The notes beneath the pieces were generated by a model. That model did not search any database and was not told where the DNA came from. It worked only from the letters and a program-made list of their open reading frames with translations. This document shows positions 1-11,782 of a stretch of 64,000 nt of DNA, one piece after another (the first letter of the stretch is position 1; every line of letters begins with the position of its first letter). This DNA is from Blattamonas nauphoetae. Lineage: Eukaryota; Preaxostyla; Oxymonadida. The stretch spans positions 248,001 to 312,000 of the forward strand of contig JARBJD010000003.1 of assembly GCA_033064195.1 (NCBI GenBank). The letters run 5' to 3'. The translations under genes were made by a program, and so were the position numbers.

Positions 1-562
1 AAATATGTTCACCACAGGGGGATGAATGTTCCTCTGACAAATGACTGTGATCAAGCCCGTATCAAGAGTTCTCCTCTCTCAGATTCGCCGTTCTGATGGC
101 AGAATGATGAGATAATTGTCTGAAATGATGGATAGAACGTACCTGAGGCAGACGATGAAACAATACGATGAAAGAGTTGGATGAGAAAAAGATGTTCGTT
201 GTTGGTTGATGGAAAACATTTCGAGAATCAGTGGATGGATAATCAAGCTGACGAAAGAATACCGGGGAAAATAGCGCGAAGAAGGAGGAATCCCGTCGAG
301 GCAAAGTGAAGAATGGACGTAGACGAGAAATCAGTGACGATAACTCAATGGCCGAATGAGAATGTGGAGGTGGTCAAATTGGGTCACGCGAAAACGTTAA
401 TCCAATAAAGGTGGGACGGAAAGGAGGGAAAGACAAACGAGTCGGAAGCGGCAAGAATGTGTGCGCTTTCAAAGATGGAATCATAAAGATGCAAACTTTG
501 AACAAGAGAATCTCAAAAAATGGAATGCAATGAAAATCAATCGTCAAAACAAGATGAAGTGT
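1..562. other. No supported gene at the left edge
   Basis: I see no conserved protein on either strand. One minus-strand frame stays open for 80 codons (304 to 62), but it has no plausible ATG start or recognisable motif. Part of the stretch next to 562 is likely the 3' untranslated region of the RNA-binding gene. The rest may belong to a gene beyond the window. Confidence 0.5.
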
Positions 563-1832
563 TTAGTAACCCATGTTTCCCTGTCCCGCGTACCCATCAA
601 AGAACATTCCTTGTTGAGGCTGCTGTTGGGGCTGAAACTGATAGTTTTGTGGAGGGCCTTGCATTATTGGTTGATACGATTGCATTGGTTGTGGCTGAGC
701 ATACGGCGCTTGTTGGTTTGCATATTGAGGCTGAGGCGGTGGCTGAGCATAGATCGGCTGTGAGTATTGAAGTGATGGATCGTTCTGGCGCCAGGCAGGT
801 TGTTGATGGATGAGAGGTTGCTGAAATTGTGAGTTCGGCCCGAGCATTTGAGGGGGAACCTTCATCACACCCTGTCCACGTTGGAATGTGGGAGCAGAGC
901 GTTCTGGTTTGGCACTCTTAAATGAAACCTGAAGCCGCTTTCCATTTAGTTCCTTTCCATTGAGTTCATCCACAGCGACTTGAGCCTGGGCTCGATCATC
1001 AAAAGTCACAAATCCATAACCTTTGCACCTGGAGGTGATTTTATCACGCATCACAAGGACATCTATCACTTGTCCGAATGTGGAGAACAGGTCTGTCATA
1101 AATTGTTCGGTGGTATCGGGTTGGAGGCCATGGACGAAAAGTGTGTTTCGTTCGGCAGGATTCATGCTGGGTTGGCGAATTATTGCCCGCTGTTGTCCCA
1201 TTCCTTGCCTGTTTCGCTGATTTTGTTGATTTGGAATCGGTTCAAGAGTGATTGAAAGTGTTTGCCCAAAAGGTTGCGAGCCGTTGAGAGCTCCCATTGC
1301 TTTCTCCGCATCACGTTTAGAGACCATCGAAACGATGTATGCACTTGGAGAAGAGCCATCAGGTGAATGCTGAATGGATTCCGTTGTAACAGTTCCATAT
1401 TGTGAAAAGAGGCTGTGAACATCAGCGAGACTTGCAGTGGATGGGATGCCGATAACGCGGAGATTTGCGGCTTGATCCTTTGGCGGATCCTTCCGATATT
1501 CGACTGAAATTCGACGAGTGCCAAACTGGTGTCCGTTAAGGTTCTCAACAGCACGTTTAGCACATTCCTTGTCGAAATATGTGACGAAGCCAAATCCGCG
1601 GCACAATCCAGAATTACGATCATAAATCACGCGGCAATTATGTGTCTCACCAATGGCTTTGAATAACTTCTGAAAATCTTCTTCACGAGCATCTTGAGGA
1701 AGTTGACGGACAATGAGATTTCTCTCAGGATCTAAAGCAATGAAGACGAAAAAAAGATATCATGAGAAAAAAACACATACCGTATTCAATATCTTCAAAA
1801 GATGATTCTGACGACGTTTGAACTGGTTCCAT
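563..1832 (-). CDS. Three-RRM RNA-binding protein (ELAV/poly(U)-binding type)
   Basis: The spliced protein is 406 residues from two exons: 1832-1781 and 1731-563, with a 49-nt intron (GTATGT...TTTAG). RRM1 (about 21-93) has NLIVRQLP as RNP2 and GFGFVTY as RNP1. RRM2 (about 107-185) is degenerate at RNP1. RRM3 (about 213-290) has LFVHGL and GYGFVTF. The rest is a glutamine/proline/tyrosine-rich tail. Two tandem RRMs, a linker and a third RRM is the ELAV/Hu and poly(U)-binding layout, which suggests binding to U/AU-rich RNA for splicing or mRNA stability. The exact orthologue cannot be chosen by eye. The start is the only ATG that gives a complete RRM1. It diverges from the large gene at 2008, leaving 175 bp for both promoters. 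Confidence 0.85.
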
Positions 1833-2007
1833 GGAAAAATGATTAAGATCAAACCATTAATGAGTGTTCACTCGAACGATCACAACAAATATGGAAAAAA
1901 CTCGCCAAAAAACGTTTGATACATTATTCTAATAGAACCTTTTGGGATATTTCCAGACTGATATAACAAGAACTTGTTCTGTTGTCCCGAAAAGAGAAGC
2001 ACAAAAT

Positions 2008-5000
2008 ATGACACTATCATCTGACTCTTCTTCAGTTGCTGATGCTTTCAACACTCACAACTCCATTTCTGATCACTCAAAAAATCGTCAAACTCTCCTT
2101 GCTTCCTATTTTTCCCTGCTGGGTGTTTACCATCCAGCCGACTCAACATCGAAAGATCATATCCCACCATCAACGTACCCGCTTCTGACTGTTGAACACG
2201 AACCCCCCATGGAGACACATGAATGGGACGGTGTCTCAGACGACCAGCCGGACCCCGATTATGGCCCTCACTCTCCTCCCGATGCGTATGAAGTGGATGA
2301 GTTGTCGCGATTTGGTGTTTCGTATGCTGTCATTCCGTTTGACACCGTCAACAAGTTGGAAATTCTTAATCTCGCGGTCCCTTCTTCGTTTGACTGGAAG
2401 GAAGAGTACATCCGGACCCTTCATCAGGATTCCGGCAGAGTGTCCAACACATCTCACACCCCGAATCAGCGGGAGCCAAGAACTCTCTCTCAATCATCAG
2501 AGACATCCCAGCGAGAAAGGTATCACCTTCATCCGTTCCTCTCCCTCACTCCGAACCCCTCACTCGACTCAATGCCGACATTCAGACCCAACCCGTTCAT
2601 GAACACGATCAACTACAGATTCTCAACGAACCCCATTTCAGTTGAAGACCCGACACATGACAGTTTGGAGGTGATTTCTGCATCAGAATCCCACCAAATC
2701 ACTTCTTCAGTTCCAATCCAGACTCAGCTTGCGATTCACTACCTTGATGAACTCCAACAAAATCATCGAGAACAACATGACCACTCAATATACATCACTC
2801 CCCTCACAGATTCGCTGAAAAAGTCCATCTACGACGAGATTATGATCAGAATGGAGGATGAAAGAGAACTCAATGATGTTGCCGTCTTTACTCTCGACTC
2901 AGCTTACAATGCTCTCTCAAAGTTTGTTCAGTCTGCTCAAAAATTGATGGATACACAAAATGGACAGCTCTCTACAACACAACTCTCATCTCTCTTCGAT
3001 CATTTCTCCCCCTCTCATTACGTCACTATCCAAGAAGTATATTCAATTATTAAGCAGACAACTGTCAATGATATTGTCAATGAACGACGAGGAAAGAGTA
3101 GTTGGATCCCAAAAAATCAAATTGAAGAAGAAAAGACTCAGATTGAAACGCAACCACCTCCAGTCGTATTAGAAAATAAAGAAACTGAAAAACCACAGAA
3201 AATCCCGGAAAAAGTGCCAGAACCTTCAAATAGTGAATCTGATGAACCAGACAATAGTTCTTCTTCAGAACACGATGCCAACGAACAATCTGATGTTGAC
3301 AAAGAGGAAATTGTTGGACAAATTCTCCCAACAAAACGTGAAGAATCAACGAAACGAAAAACCAGAAGAAAAAGGAGGCGATTAACTAAACGACGACGGA
3401 CATCTGGGCCAGAGAAACCAAGAGTTCGAGAAGAACGACCTACCCCTTCTGAAGACCGATCTAGTCGTCATAATCATGAACTAACCAGTCTTTTGTCCGA
3501 TAATCTCGCCTTGATCTCCGAAAATCAGCATAATTCCGACAGGCGCGTTACTCGCAACACAACACGACTTTCTATTGTTCAGCCTGGAGGAAACCAACAC
3601 ACTCTCTTTCGAGGAGGTGCCCCAGCAGCGTATGCTCAGCGAAAGACATTCCCCATTTTTACATGCCTACTAGTCAATCCAATCCACACAGGCCAGACTG
3701 TGATGGATCGGATTTCAGAAATGCTTGCACATCTCCACGCCGAACGAGAGAATTTAGAGGTCCGTTACAGAGAAATGTCAAGAGAAACATTTTTTTCGTG
3801 GGTTTTGGAGAGTATCCATGAGGTTCGGAGACTGATTGAAAAGATTGACAGGAAATCCAGACTTCGGCTCATTGAGAATCAATACCTCTCCACTGTCCTC
3901 CTCCCGCTCTCCTACAACTGGCTTGAAAAGGAGATTCTTATTCGTCGGTGTCTTGTTCAAGAAGAGCAGAAATTGAGTAGTGTATTTTTCTCTGATTTCA
4001 AACAATCACACTCCCTTCTCCCCCTGCCTCCGACCGAACCGAACACAACGCACCCCTTCACAAATGATCCAGATCTCATCCAGTCACCTGCTGGCTTCAA
4101 TTTTCTTCTCTCAAATGGCCCATTCACATCAAGGCAGCTCCCGTTTCGAATTTACCACGCAGGAATCCCAACACTGCACCTCTTCCTCCTGCACTCCCTC
4201 CGACTGCTCTTGATCACCTTGTTTGAAACAGGAATCACTTCTCCTGTCCTCTTCCGCTTCACTCGTCTCTTCGGCATCGTCACCCAACAATTCCTGGGAA
4301 TTGATTGGGACTCCTCCCTCGGCTCGTTCCCCACCCTCCGCGCAGTTCTCGTCAACGGTCAACCACAGACGAACCACACCAACACACTCCTCACAATCAA
4401 TGGCTCCATCTTTGCGTTCGTTCATTCCCTCCTCGTCTTCACGAAACATCTCATCAGCCTCTGCTCTGTTCTCTGCTCCCAATCCATCCCTGACGCCGAG
4501 AAGACAACCAACGCTGCATCGACTGTCCGTGGCCTCTCTTTCTCCCACACACATCAAGCACTCAACGAGACAGTCATTGGTCTGTTTGATCCCCTCCCCA
4601 TCCCCGTCCCCCTCCACAACCAGCGTGTGTATAGTCCTCGACTCGTGTTTACTTTTGATCTTCTTTCGTCTCTTTTTTCGCTGCAAACCCTCCCCACCCA
4701 CAAGACCCGCCCGTCCAAAACGAGAGAATACAACTTCTCTCTCACCTTCAAAGCCCTCCTCAACACGACATACCTCGCTCTTGCTGCCCCGACACACATC
4801 ACACCATCCCGGCAGCCGTGCTTGCCAACCCTCAACCCGACGATCAGCCGATTCGAAGCTGCATTCATCAGACAGTTCAGTCCCCTCGTTCTTCTCCATG
4901 TCGCTTGCTTTGAGACACACGCTGAAGAGGTGATCATTTCAGCTCTCAGCATGCTCGAAGATGGGCGAGCCTTTCTTCTTCTCCAAAACACTCGTCTAAC

Positions 5001-8000
5001 CATTAAACAGTCACATCACCAACCCCAACCACTTCCACAGGTCCAGCCCCTCCCTCCTTCACATCACCCGTATCCTCAAAACAGTTTGGTTCAACCAGAC
5101 ATCGATCCTTCAACCACTCCACTCAAATCACCCACATTTACTGAAAAGAGTCTGCGTGCTCTCCAACTGGCAGAAATGCTGTGTCCAAAACAATCACAGC
5201 CCTCCAACGATCAGCCAACTTTTTCTGCTTTCATGCTCCTTCGCACACTTCACATTTCAACCATGGCTCAGTCGCGGAAGGATCCTCAGCCAGCGAAAGG
5301 CCAAGCGGATTGTTTCTACTCGACCTCTCTCCATCGTTCGGGCATCCTTTCTCTTTCTCGATTTGATACCCGCTCCGCTCTGAAAGTTAGCCGTCTCGCT
5401 CTTTCCTTCTATTCCTCCACTCTCCTCCCGCTTGCCACACTCCACTCGAGAAGCGTTTCACTCTCCACAGAATCCACTTCTCTTCCCAATTCAGACATGA
5501 GACCGTTGAAACCGTTCATCTCGCTTCACCATTTCCCTCTTCTCCAGCTCTCCCCACTCCTCTCAAACACTGCTGTGTCTCTCCATCGGTTCCTCTCTCG
5601 TGTCGTCACCATCAGCGGGTACGCTGATCCTCATCCGACTTCTCTGTATGCAACGTCTTTCAAGCCACCTCTCGTCCTCCCAAAAGTCCTCAACTCCAGT
5701 GCCACCTTCCTTCCAGCTCATTTCGTAATGTGGGTCGAGCACAGCATCCGAATGAAGCTCGCTTCCCCGTTTGCCTCATTTGGCACCAATGTTCCTTTTG
5801 AGAAGTGGGGTCAGCCAACTCTCAGTCAGTCCCAATCGTTGGCTGCATCGTCGCAGGTCATTCTCAAAGACGACGACACTGAAAGCGAAGCAAGTCCGGC
5901 TCCGAGCCATACCGCAGCCCAAAAGCCAAAGGCTCCCACTCGGAGATCCCTCGGGCGGGAACAAATCGACGACGATGTCCACTCTCTGGAGTGGTACGAC
6001 GAAAACGGATTCTCCAGTTTGGTACGTCAGATCAAACTCTTCCTCCCAGCCCCGACGGAGAAGGGACAGTACCAATACACGTGGGTGGGTGACTATCGAA
6101 TGCGACTCCCTCTCGTGATTGATGACTCCGAGCCGATCGGAAAGGTTGTGAAGGAACTCCTCGAGCGAAACAAGCAGAACGCGTCTGAAGGCGCAAAACG
6201 ATGGGAGAGAAAGAGGGAATCCATGCGAAGAGAAGAGACGGAGGAAGAAGAAGACAAAGATGACGAAAAACGACAGGCCGATACGTCGAATGCCTGTGAG
6301 CTTCTTCTCTCTCGCTTCTACACTGACCCGCCTGTCTCTCCTGTCCCTCCAGACCCATCTCTGCTGGAACAAACCTCTCCCTTCTGGAATCTCCTCTTTG
6401 ACACCAAATTCCCAGCAGGAAGAAGCCCATATCGCAGTTTTGACAATCTTCCTGTTCGACTGCAGGCAATTCGGAACAACCAACGAACCCTCCAATGGGT
6501 GGGTGAGAGAGGAGTAATATGGGCCGATCGTGTCTTCGAATCGATCGAGCCTTTCCTGAATAATATCACAGCCCAGCGAAATCGAGTTTGTGCTCAAGTT
6601 CTGAAGGACAAAGCACCTCTCTTCAAAGAAACGAGACCAAACAGACGAAGCCGACCAGTTCAACTCAACCAAACGATTACAACCATCCCAACCATCTCAT
6701 CATCATCTCAGCCAGCTCTCTCCCCAACACCTGACACACAGAATGAAGAAAACGAAAATCCACTTCATCTCAATCCTCGACTTGCATTTGAGCTTCGAAT
6801 GCTCCAAGGGAATCCACGAAAGTCCCGAAGATCAACGAGTTCTTCAAAAACGACCACTTCGAACTCTTCCAAAACAGCGAAAAATGAACAAAACAAATCC
6901 CCCAAAACGACACTGTCGTACGACGACCCATTCCTGGAACAGCGTGGTGAGGCTCAGAGAGTATCCTACCCTGAACGATCCACTCTCGAAACGAAACAAA
7001 TCAACTACAACGATGAACACGTGAGCGACAGAGCCCGTGCAGCCACAACTTTGAGGAAGCACGATCTGGTCTCCACAATCCGAAGGATGGGTTCAGCCCA
7101 AAGCGACGATGAACTCGTTGTGATCAAGCTCCCTCAGTCAAGAGAGGCAAATGCGTCTGCCAAGCAATCAGCAGCGACCAAGAAGAAAGCCAAGCAGGCC
7201 GAGCTTCAGCCTATCTCGGTCCAAAATCCATTTTCAGCCCAACTTTGCGATATTGGGTCGGGAGCCATCAGAAAACGGAAGGAGATTTCGCGAGATGAGT
7301 CTGATTCCTCGTACAGCGAAGGCAGAAAGTCGTATGAGATCAACATGGCTGGTCTATCATCCGATTCATCGGGAGACGAATCTGAAGAAAGTGCAGAATG
7401 GGACGAATCACCAATGGCTGTCGTCGACGACAAGAAAGGAAGGACTGGGAACGGAAAGAAGGACACAAAAAGCACCGAGCGAAATGGAAAAGAGGAGCAT
7501 CGAAATGGTGCTGAGAAGAACAGGAAGGAATCCAAAGAAAGCGCCTCGAGTCGGCCATCTCGAAGATCTTCCCGAAATCCAAACGACGACAAAGCTTCAC
7601 CACATGAACCACTTTCAACTCCACTCACCAGTTCTCTCCAACCAAAGCCAAAACGAATCGTCTCGCATCCCGTCACACCACCGTCCTCTCCACCTCCTTT
7701 CGCATCGCCAATCAAGTCAACTCGGCCACGCAGGACCATCATCCCCCGCATTACTCTCTCGCCATCCCTCCCCATCACCCGTCGACCTCGAAAAGTGTCT
7801 GCCACAACAAAGACTCTCCACCTTCCCAATCCACCTGTCTTGTTCCACTCTCCTGGACAGTTTCTTGGGGTGAGCATTGTCACTGGAAAGGGCTCATTCG
7901 TCTTCGAATATCCATCTTCGCGGATCTCCACATTCAGCATCAAACCAAACACAACTTCTCTTCCATCCTTTCTTCACTCAACACTTGCTTCGTACAGTCG

Positions 8001-8157
8001 GACATTTCCGATAGCCTCATCCCTCACATATGCCGTCTCTCCCACCGACATGTTTCTCCACTTCACACCTCATACATCCGAATTTTTTGGGTCATTCGAA
8101 CCGATTGATCCTGTTGTTGATAGCACAAGCAACCGCACTTCACTTCAAGAATTGTGA
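2008..8157 (+). CDS. Giant uncharacterised protein (2049 residues), apparently intronless
   Basis: One uninterrupted frame of 6.15 kb ends in TGA. The first in-frame ATG is at 2008; the frame is open a little further upstream and could carry a 5' exon ending near TTTCCAG. I do not recognise the family. Visible parts are an acidic, serine-rich N-terminal third; a strongly basic, likely nuclear-localisation patch near residues 450-465 (KTRRKRRRLTKRRR); a hydrophobic helical middle (about 550-1250) that looks like alpha-solenoid; an acidic/lysine-rich section; and a basic, proline- and serine-rich C-terminal 350 residues. Composition points to a nuclear protein with long disordered regions, but this is inference. 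The smooth coding bias along the frame argues it is one gene and not a chance ORF. Confidence 0.75.
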   Translation: MTLSSDSSSVADAFNTHNSISDHSKNRQTLLASYFSLLGVYHPADSTSKDHIPPSTYPLLTVEHEPPMETHEWDGVSDDQPDPDYGPHSPPDAYEVDELSRFGVSYAVIPFDTVNKLEILNLAVPSSFDWKEEYIRTLHQDSGRVSNTSHTPNQREPRTLSQSSETSQRERYHLHPFLSLTPNPSLDSMPTFRPNPFMNTINYRFSTNPISVEDPTHDSLEVISASESHQITSSVPIQTQLAIHYLDELQQNHREQHDHSIYITPLTDSLKKSIYDEIMIRMEDERELNDVAVFTLDSAYNALSKFVQSAQKLMDTQNGQLSTTQLSSLFDHFSPSHYVTIQEVYSIIKQTTVNDIVNERRGKSSWIPKNQIEEEKTQIETQPPPVVLENKETEKPQKIPEKVPEPSNSESDEPDNSSSSEHDANEQSDVDKEEIVGQILPTKREESTKRKTRRKRRRLTKRRRTSGPEKPRVREERPTPSEDRSSRHNHELTSLLSDNLALISENQHNSDRRVTRNTTRLSIVQPGGNQHTLFRGGAPAAYAQRKTFPIFTCLLVNPIHTGQTVMDRISEMLAHLHAERENLEVRYREMSRETFFSWVLESIHEVRRLIEKIDRKSRLRLIENQYLSTVLLPLSYNWLEKEILIRRCLVQEEQKLSSVFFSDFKQSHSLLPLPPTEPNTTHPFTNDPDLIQSPAGFNFLLSNGPFTSRQLPFRIYHAGIPTLHLFLLHSLRLLLITLFETGITSPVLFRFTRLFGIVTQQFLGIDWDSSLGSFPTLRAVLVNGQPQTNHTNTLLTINGSIFAFVHSLLVFTKHLISLCSVLCSQSIPDAEKTTNAASTVRGLSFSHTHQALNETVIGLFDPLPIPVPLHNQRVYSPRLVFTFDLLSSLFSLQTLPTHKTRPSKTREYNFSLTFKALLNTTYLALAAPTHITPSRQPCLPTLNPTISRFEAAFIRQFSPLVLLHVACFETHAEEVIISALSMLEDGRAFLLLQNTRLTIKQSHHQPQPLPQVQPLPPSHHPYPQNSLVQPDIDPSTTPLKSPTFTEKSLRALQLAEMLCPKQSQPSNDQPTFSAFMLLRTLHISTMAQSRKDPQPAKGQADCFYSTSLHRSGILSLSRFDTRSALKVSRLALSFYSSTLLPLATLHSRSVSLSTESTSLPNSDMRPLKPFISLHHFPLLQLSPLLSNTAVSLHRFLSRVVTISGYADPHPTSLYATSFKPPLVLPKVLNSSATFLPAHFVMWVEHSIRMKLASPFASFGTNVPFEKWGQPTLSQSQSLAASSQVILKDDDTESEASPAPSHTAAQKPKAPTRRSLGREQIDDDVHSLEWYDENGFSSLVRQIKLFLPAPTEKGQYQYTWVGDYRMRLPLVIDDSEPIGKVVKELLERNKQNASEGAKRWERKRESMRREETEEEEDKDDEKRQADTSNACELLLSRFYTDPPVSPVPPDPSLLEQTSPFWNLLFDTKFPAGRSPYRSFDNLPVRLQAIRNNQRTLQWVGERGVIWADRVFESIEPFLNNITAQRNRVCAQVLKDKAPLFKETRPNRRSRPVQLNQTITTIPTISSSSQPALSPTPDTQNEENENPLHLNPRLAFELRMLQGNPRKSRRSTSSSKTTTSNSSKTAKNEQNKSPKTTLSYDDPFLEQRGEAQRVSYPERSTLETKQINYNDEHVSDRARAATTLRKHDLVSTIRRMGSAQSDDELVVIKLPQSREANASAKQSAATKKKAKQAELQPISVQNPFSAQLCDIGSGAIRKRKEISRDESDSSYSEGRKSYEINMAGLSSDSSGDESEESAEWDESPMAVVDDKKGRTGNGKKDTKSTERNGKEEHRNGAEKNRKESKESASSRPSRRSSRNPNDDKASPHEPLSTPLTSSLQPKPKRIVSHPVTPPSSPPPFASPIKSTRPRRTIIPRITLSPSLPITRRPRKVSATTKTLHLPNPPVLFHSPGQFLGVSIVTGKGSFVFEYPSSRISTFSIKPNTTSLPSFLHSTLASYSRTFPIASSLTYAVSPTDMFLHFTPHTSEFFGSFEPIDPVVDSTSNRTSLQEL

Positions 8158-8216
8158 GCGAAGTCATGACAATGGAATGATGAAATGAGAAGAGAGAGCA
8201 AGATTAAAAAAGCCTA

Positions 8217-10096
8217 CTACAACTTGCCAGTGAACACAACACCAGGAAGTCCGTTATACACAAAGGTATTGTCCAGTGGGAGGAAGAGGTGAGAGAGCAG
8301 TTTGAAGGCTTCTTGAGCTACAACACCGCCAACGATGGCTGACACACTGTGCAGTTCTCCTCCGGCAAAGCGGACAGTCTCTCGAACGAGATCAGACGAG
8401 GCGATTGACAATGAGAGTCCCTTCTGTTTGCAGAGCTCCTGGACAATTGTTCGAAGGTCTTCCACGTCCTTTTCGAAGTCCTCCTTACTCACAACGGCAG
8501 CGTGGCGGGGATTGTCCACAGCTTCGGAGACGACATCTCCAGAATTGGCTTGTCCTGGGAATCGGTTGTGTCTTTGGCGGAAGATATCCGCTGCTGCGAC
8601 AAGCGGAATCCAGACGGCATTGTGTTCCGGTTCATAAAGAGAGAAGTAGTCCATCACCTGATCAGGAACTTCTCCAATCATCGTCGCCAAGTTAGAGTGA
8701 CGTGCAGCGTTTGCTTCGCTTTCGGTTTTCTCGGTGAGAGTGAGGATGGGAGCGTAGTTCAGACACAGCGTCATTCCCGCCTTTGTCGAGAAGTTGTAGA
8801 CTTCTTCGAATGTCATGACGAGGAGCGGCTCTCCTGTTCCTGTTGCTGGGATGTATGCTGACGTCAGCTCGAGCATCTGTTGCGCATCTGCATTCGCTTT
8901 GGCTGCGAATGTCTGGCGCAGCTTGCCGTAGAAGAGCGATGACGAGACCATATCCGGGATGGTCGGGCTGACTGGTAGCAAACCGTTGTTTGCTTTGACA
9001 AAGTCGCGAAGGGCAGCAGTGAGGACCCAGAAGCGTTGTCGGAGCTCTGGCTCCTGCGGATCGAAGACGGTCTTCATGCGAGCCTCCCGCTCTTCCAGCA
9101 GTCGGAAAAGATGGGTTGTCTCGTCTGGAAGCTCAACTTTGGCGAGGCGGTGGATGTTGCGCATGCCCTCGTCGAGATTCTCGAACGGCGGAGAGAATTG
9201 GAAGTCCAGGTTTCCTTTGGAGGGGTCGTGGCTAGCAACAGCCTTTTCGTATTCTGCCTTCTGCCACTGTGTTGTCATCTCCTCAAATTCTTTTCGCTCT
9301 TGGTAGGAGATGGTTCGCTTTCCCTTCTGTTTTTCCCAGAGGTCGAGTGCATTGATCATCAGGACTAGCCATGGCATGCGTCCGTGGTCACTTGCATCAA
9401 GCTGGTGATGAGATGTGATTAAGACAGATAGACAATACCTTTTCCGGCTGAAGTGATTCCGCAAGATCCCGAAGTTCTTTCCATGGGTTTGAAATGCGGA
9501 AATCAGTGAATGGTGGTGTGATGCGAGAATCGAAGATGCATTGCTCTTTCACGAACGATTGGACGATCCCGAGTTGTCCATAGTTGCGGACATTAATAAG
9601 GATGATGTCAGTGTTCGCACAAAATGCGGTGAACTCGTTGAGAATATCGGATGGACATGATGAAACGATGATGAGAGAAAACTTGGAGTAGAATTCGGGA
9701 GATGTTTTGAGGAGTTTGATCGGGTCTTCATGGACAGCAATGGCGTTTTCTGGCTTTAAAAACAAATTATGAACTTTGAGATGTTCGACTATAGAAGTGG
9801 CACGAGATTTTCCGAGGTCAGCCTCCTCCACGAAGAAATTTTTCCCAAGGTCAGCTTCGGTAACAACAGCACCGTCCACAACTGTAAAAGCTCCAACACC
9901 TGTCAAAATAAGACTTTTGAGAGCTTCAGTTCCCGATGCGCTTGCATTAACAAGGCAGATGTGTGAATTTTCGAAGAGTGATTGAGCTGTGTAAAAAAGA
10001 AGTTGTCTCAAGAAAAACGGATTGAGAGAAACCATTTGCCCCCCAAACTCTCACCTGTCTGTCGTAGACAGTACTTTTCAAATCTTTGTTCGACAT
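8217..10096 (-). CDS. NAE1: NEDD8-activating enzyme E1 regulatory subunit (NAE1/APP-BP1)
   Basis: Three exons (10096-10033, 9986-9439, 9401-8217) with introns of 46 and 37 nt give a 598-residue protein. The N-terminus YDRQVRVWGANAQ is the E1 signature seen in UBA1, NAE1 and SAE1, and it only appears after removing intron 1. It continues with the adenylation fold (CLVNASASGTEALKSL, GVGAFTVVD). The C-terminus (GGVVAQEAFKLLS, then NTFVYNGLPG) matches the end of NAE1 and not UBA3 or UBA1. This subunit pairs with catalytic UBA3 to form the NEDD8 E1 and itself lacks the thioester cysteine domain. Human NAE1 is 534 residues, so this one is slightly longer. The stop lies 59 bp from that of the preceding convergent gene. 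Confidence 0.9.
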
Positions 10097-10177
10097 TGAT
10101 CAAACCACAATTACTTTTCAAAACAAGTTTCAGTCTTCGTTCCAGTTTTTGTCCGAAAAAAGTTTTGATCCGAACCG

Positions 10178-10650
10178 ATGTCAACAATTATGTCTCGAAT
10201 TGCCCTTCTCCAAGACGTTATACAGCAGAAACTCGTCGATGGAGGAGTTTCTGAACCGATTCAAGACAAAATCGCACAATTTTCGTTAGCAATCACAAAT
10301 GGTGATCTTCAGACGGCAAGACACGTTTGTGTCATCGTCGTCTCATTCTTTTTCTCTCTGTACTTTTTTGATAAAGTTTCTCGCTGACAAAGAAGTCGTG
10401 CGTGGAACGCTGATCACACTCACAGAACTGGAAGAACTCACGCATTGTTCTCGTATTGCGACGCTGAGGGTCGATCCTGATAAACGTTTTTTCCATTATG
10501 TGTTTGAATTCATTGGTAGATATCAGAATCTCATTTCTTGCTCTTTTTCCTGAGGTATGCTGCTAACTGATCTGTTCTGTAGCTTTTTCCCGTTCGTTTT
10601 TTCTTGGACCATCTCCTAGCTTCGTGATGTACCACAGATCAGAGCGATAG
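10178..10650 (+). CDS. Small helical protein, possibly SRA1/Sec31 C-terminal-like
   Basis: Exons 10178-10324, 10377-10515 and 10583-10650 join in phase to give 117 residues. The introns are 52 and 67 nt; the second contains a TGCTAAC branch-like motif 20 nt before its AG. The segment GGVSEPIQDKIAQ, then AITNGDLQTARHFL, resembles the SRA1/Sec31 C-terminal helical bundle (G-L-SEPV, then N-D-Y-A), but the similarity is short and judged by eye. The last exon is the least certain part. The gene is divergent from NAE1, with 81 bp between start codons. Role unknown; if the SRA1 match is real it could be a COPII-related or nuclear adaptor domain. Confidence 0.5.
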
Positions 10651-10901
10651 AAGGGCCAAAAATTCCAGCCGTCGACAATCCAGAATCGTGAATATTCTCT
10701 CGTTCTTCTTGATTTGAAAAGATTATGTTTCACACGTTCCATATGCCCTCAATAACATTTCAAGCCTATCTTTCTTCATCATGTGGAATATTGATGGAGG
10801 AGAAAATGAGGAAGATATTGGAAACTGCTGGAGATTTTAAAATAAATGTCACAGTGAAATGTCGGCGATAGCAAAATAAAGAAAATGAAGATGAATGAGG
10901 A

Positions 10902-11765
10902 TCATTTCTTGGCGAAAACGATGAGAAGTGAATGGGTGGGTGATATTTGGTAATTCTGGAGGCTATTCAACGCTCTCTCAGCTTGATCATCGGTCTCATA
11001 ATCAACAAAAGCAATATCTGTTCTTCCATCAATGAGTCTAACTTCTCGAAATCCTTCGAAGGGCGAGAAAAGCTGATCCATCATCGACTGTGTTCTATCT
11101 TCGGGGAGGTTCTGGACGAATAATTTGTTGTTTGGAAGACCAATCGATGAGATTGCTCCGCCAGGTCCTCCTTGTGGCTTCGATTTAATTCCCATTGCTC
11201 GATCACCTTTCCTTTTTGCTTTTTCTGCTCTCTTCCTCTCCTTGTAAGCGTGTTTTGCTGTGGAAATGAATGGAAATGGAAATAAACCTCGCTTTTTGGC
11301 AATTTTCTTCAATGGTTCAACGTCGATACCTTCTTCTATGAGATTCACGTACGATTTTGTTCGTGCAAATGTTACATGCTAGATTGGATGAAAAAAGAAA
11401 TAGAAAAACCATCGGTTTGCCTTGGAAAGGAATCTGGTTCATCTTTTCAACTGCTTTGGCTGCATCATCTATTGAATCATAGACGATAAATGCCTGGCCT
11501 CTTCTGCTGTAACTCTTCATACACACTATCTGTTTGATTGATCCAAATGGAGAATAGATATCACGTAACGCACGCTCAAGTACTGATAGTGATAAAGAAA
11601 TTGAAAAGTATCCAAAAAGAATGTCTTCAAACCATCTGTTTTAATGTGATCGTTGAGATTGTTCACATAAATCGTGCAATTTCGTGGAACTGATTGTGTT
11701 TGTGGAAAAGTTGCTTGAGTTGAGAGTTCCTGTTGTGGTACTCCCGGAGGAGCAGTCATTGTCAT
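10902..11765 (-). CDS. U1A/U2B''-type spliceosomal protein (SNF), two RRMs
   Basis: Four exons (11765-11633, 11582-11410, 11378-11288, 11257-10902) with introns of 50, 31 and 30 nt give 250 residues. RRM1 begins TIYVNNLNDHIK and contains RGQAFIVYDS (RNP1), followed by the NQIPFQGKPM loop typical of U1A/U2B''. A lysine-rich linker leads to RRM2 (NKLFVQNLPED, then AFVDYETDDQAERAL), the usual C-terminal RRM. Length lies between human U2B'' (225) and U1A (282). Animals such as Drosophila have one protein (SNF) for both U1 and U2; I cannot tell which role applies here. Two in-frame ATGs (11765 and 11759) are possible starts. The start codon is only 17 bp from that of the divergent VPS51. Confidence 0.9.
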
Positions 11766-11782
11766 AGTTTTTGGTGAACAGG

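Noticed and set aside
62-304. 80-codon minus-strand ORF at the left edge
   Set aside because: It begins at a TTG, has no domain, and contains a better fit to non-coding sequence; not enough support for a gene.
4129-4920. 263-codon minus-strand ORF inside the first giant gene
   Set aside because: It is a reverse-frame shadow with arginine/glutamate/cysteine bias expected from the sense codons; no motif.
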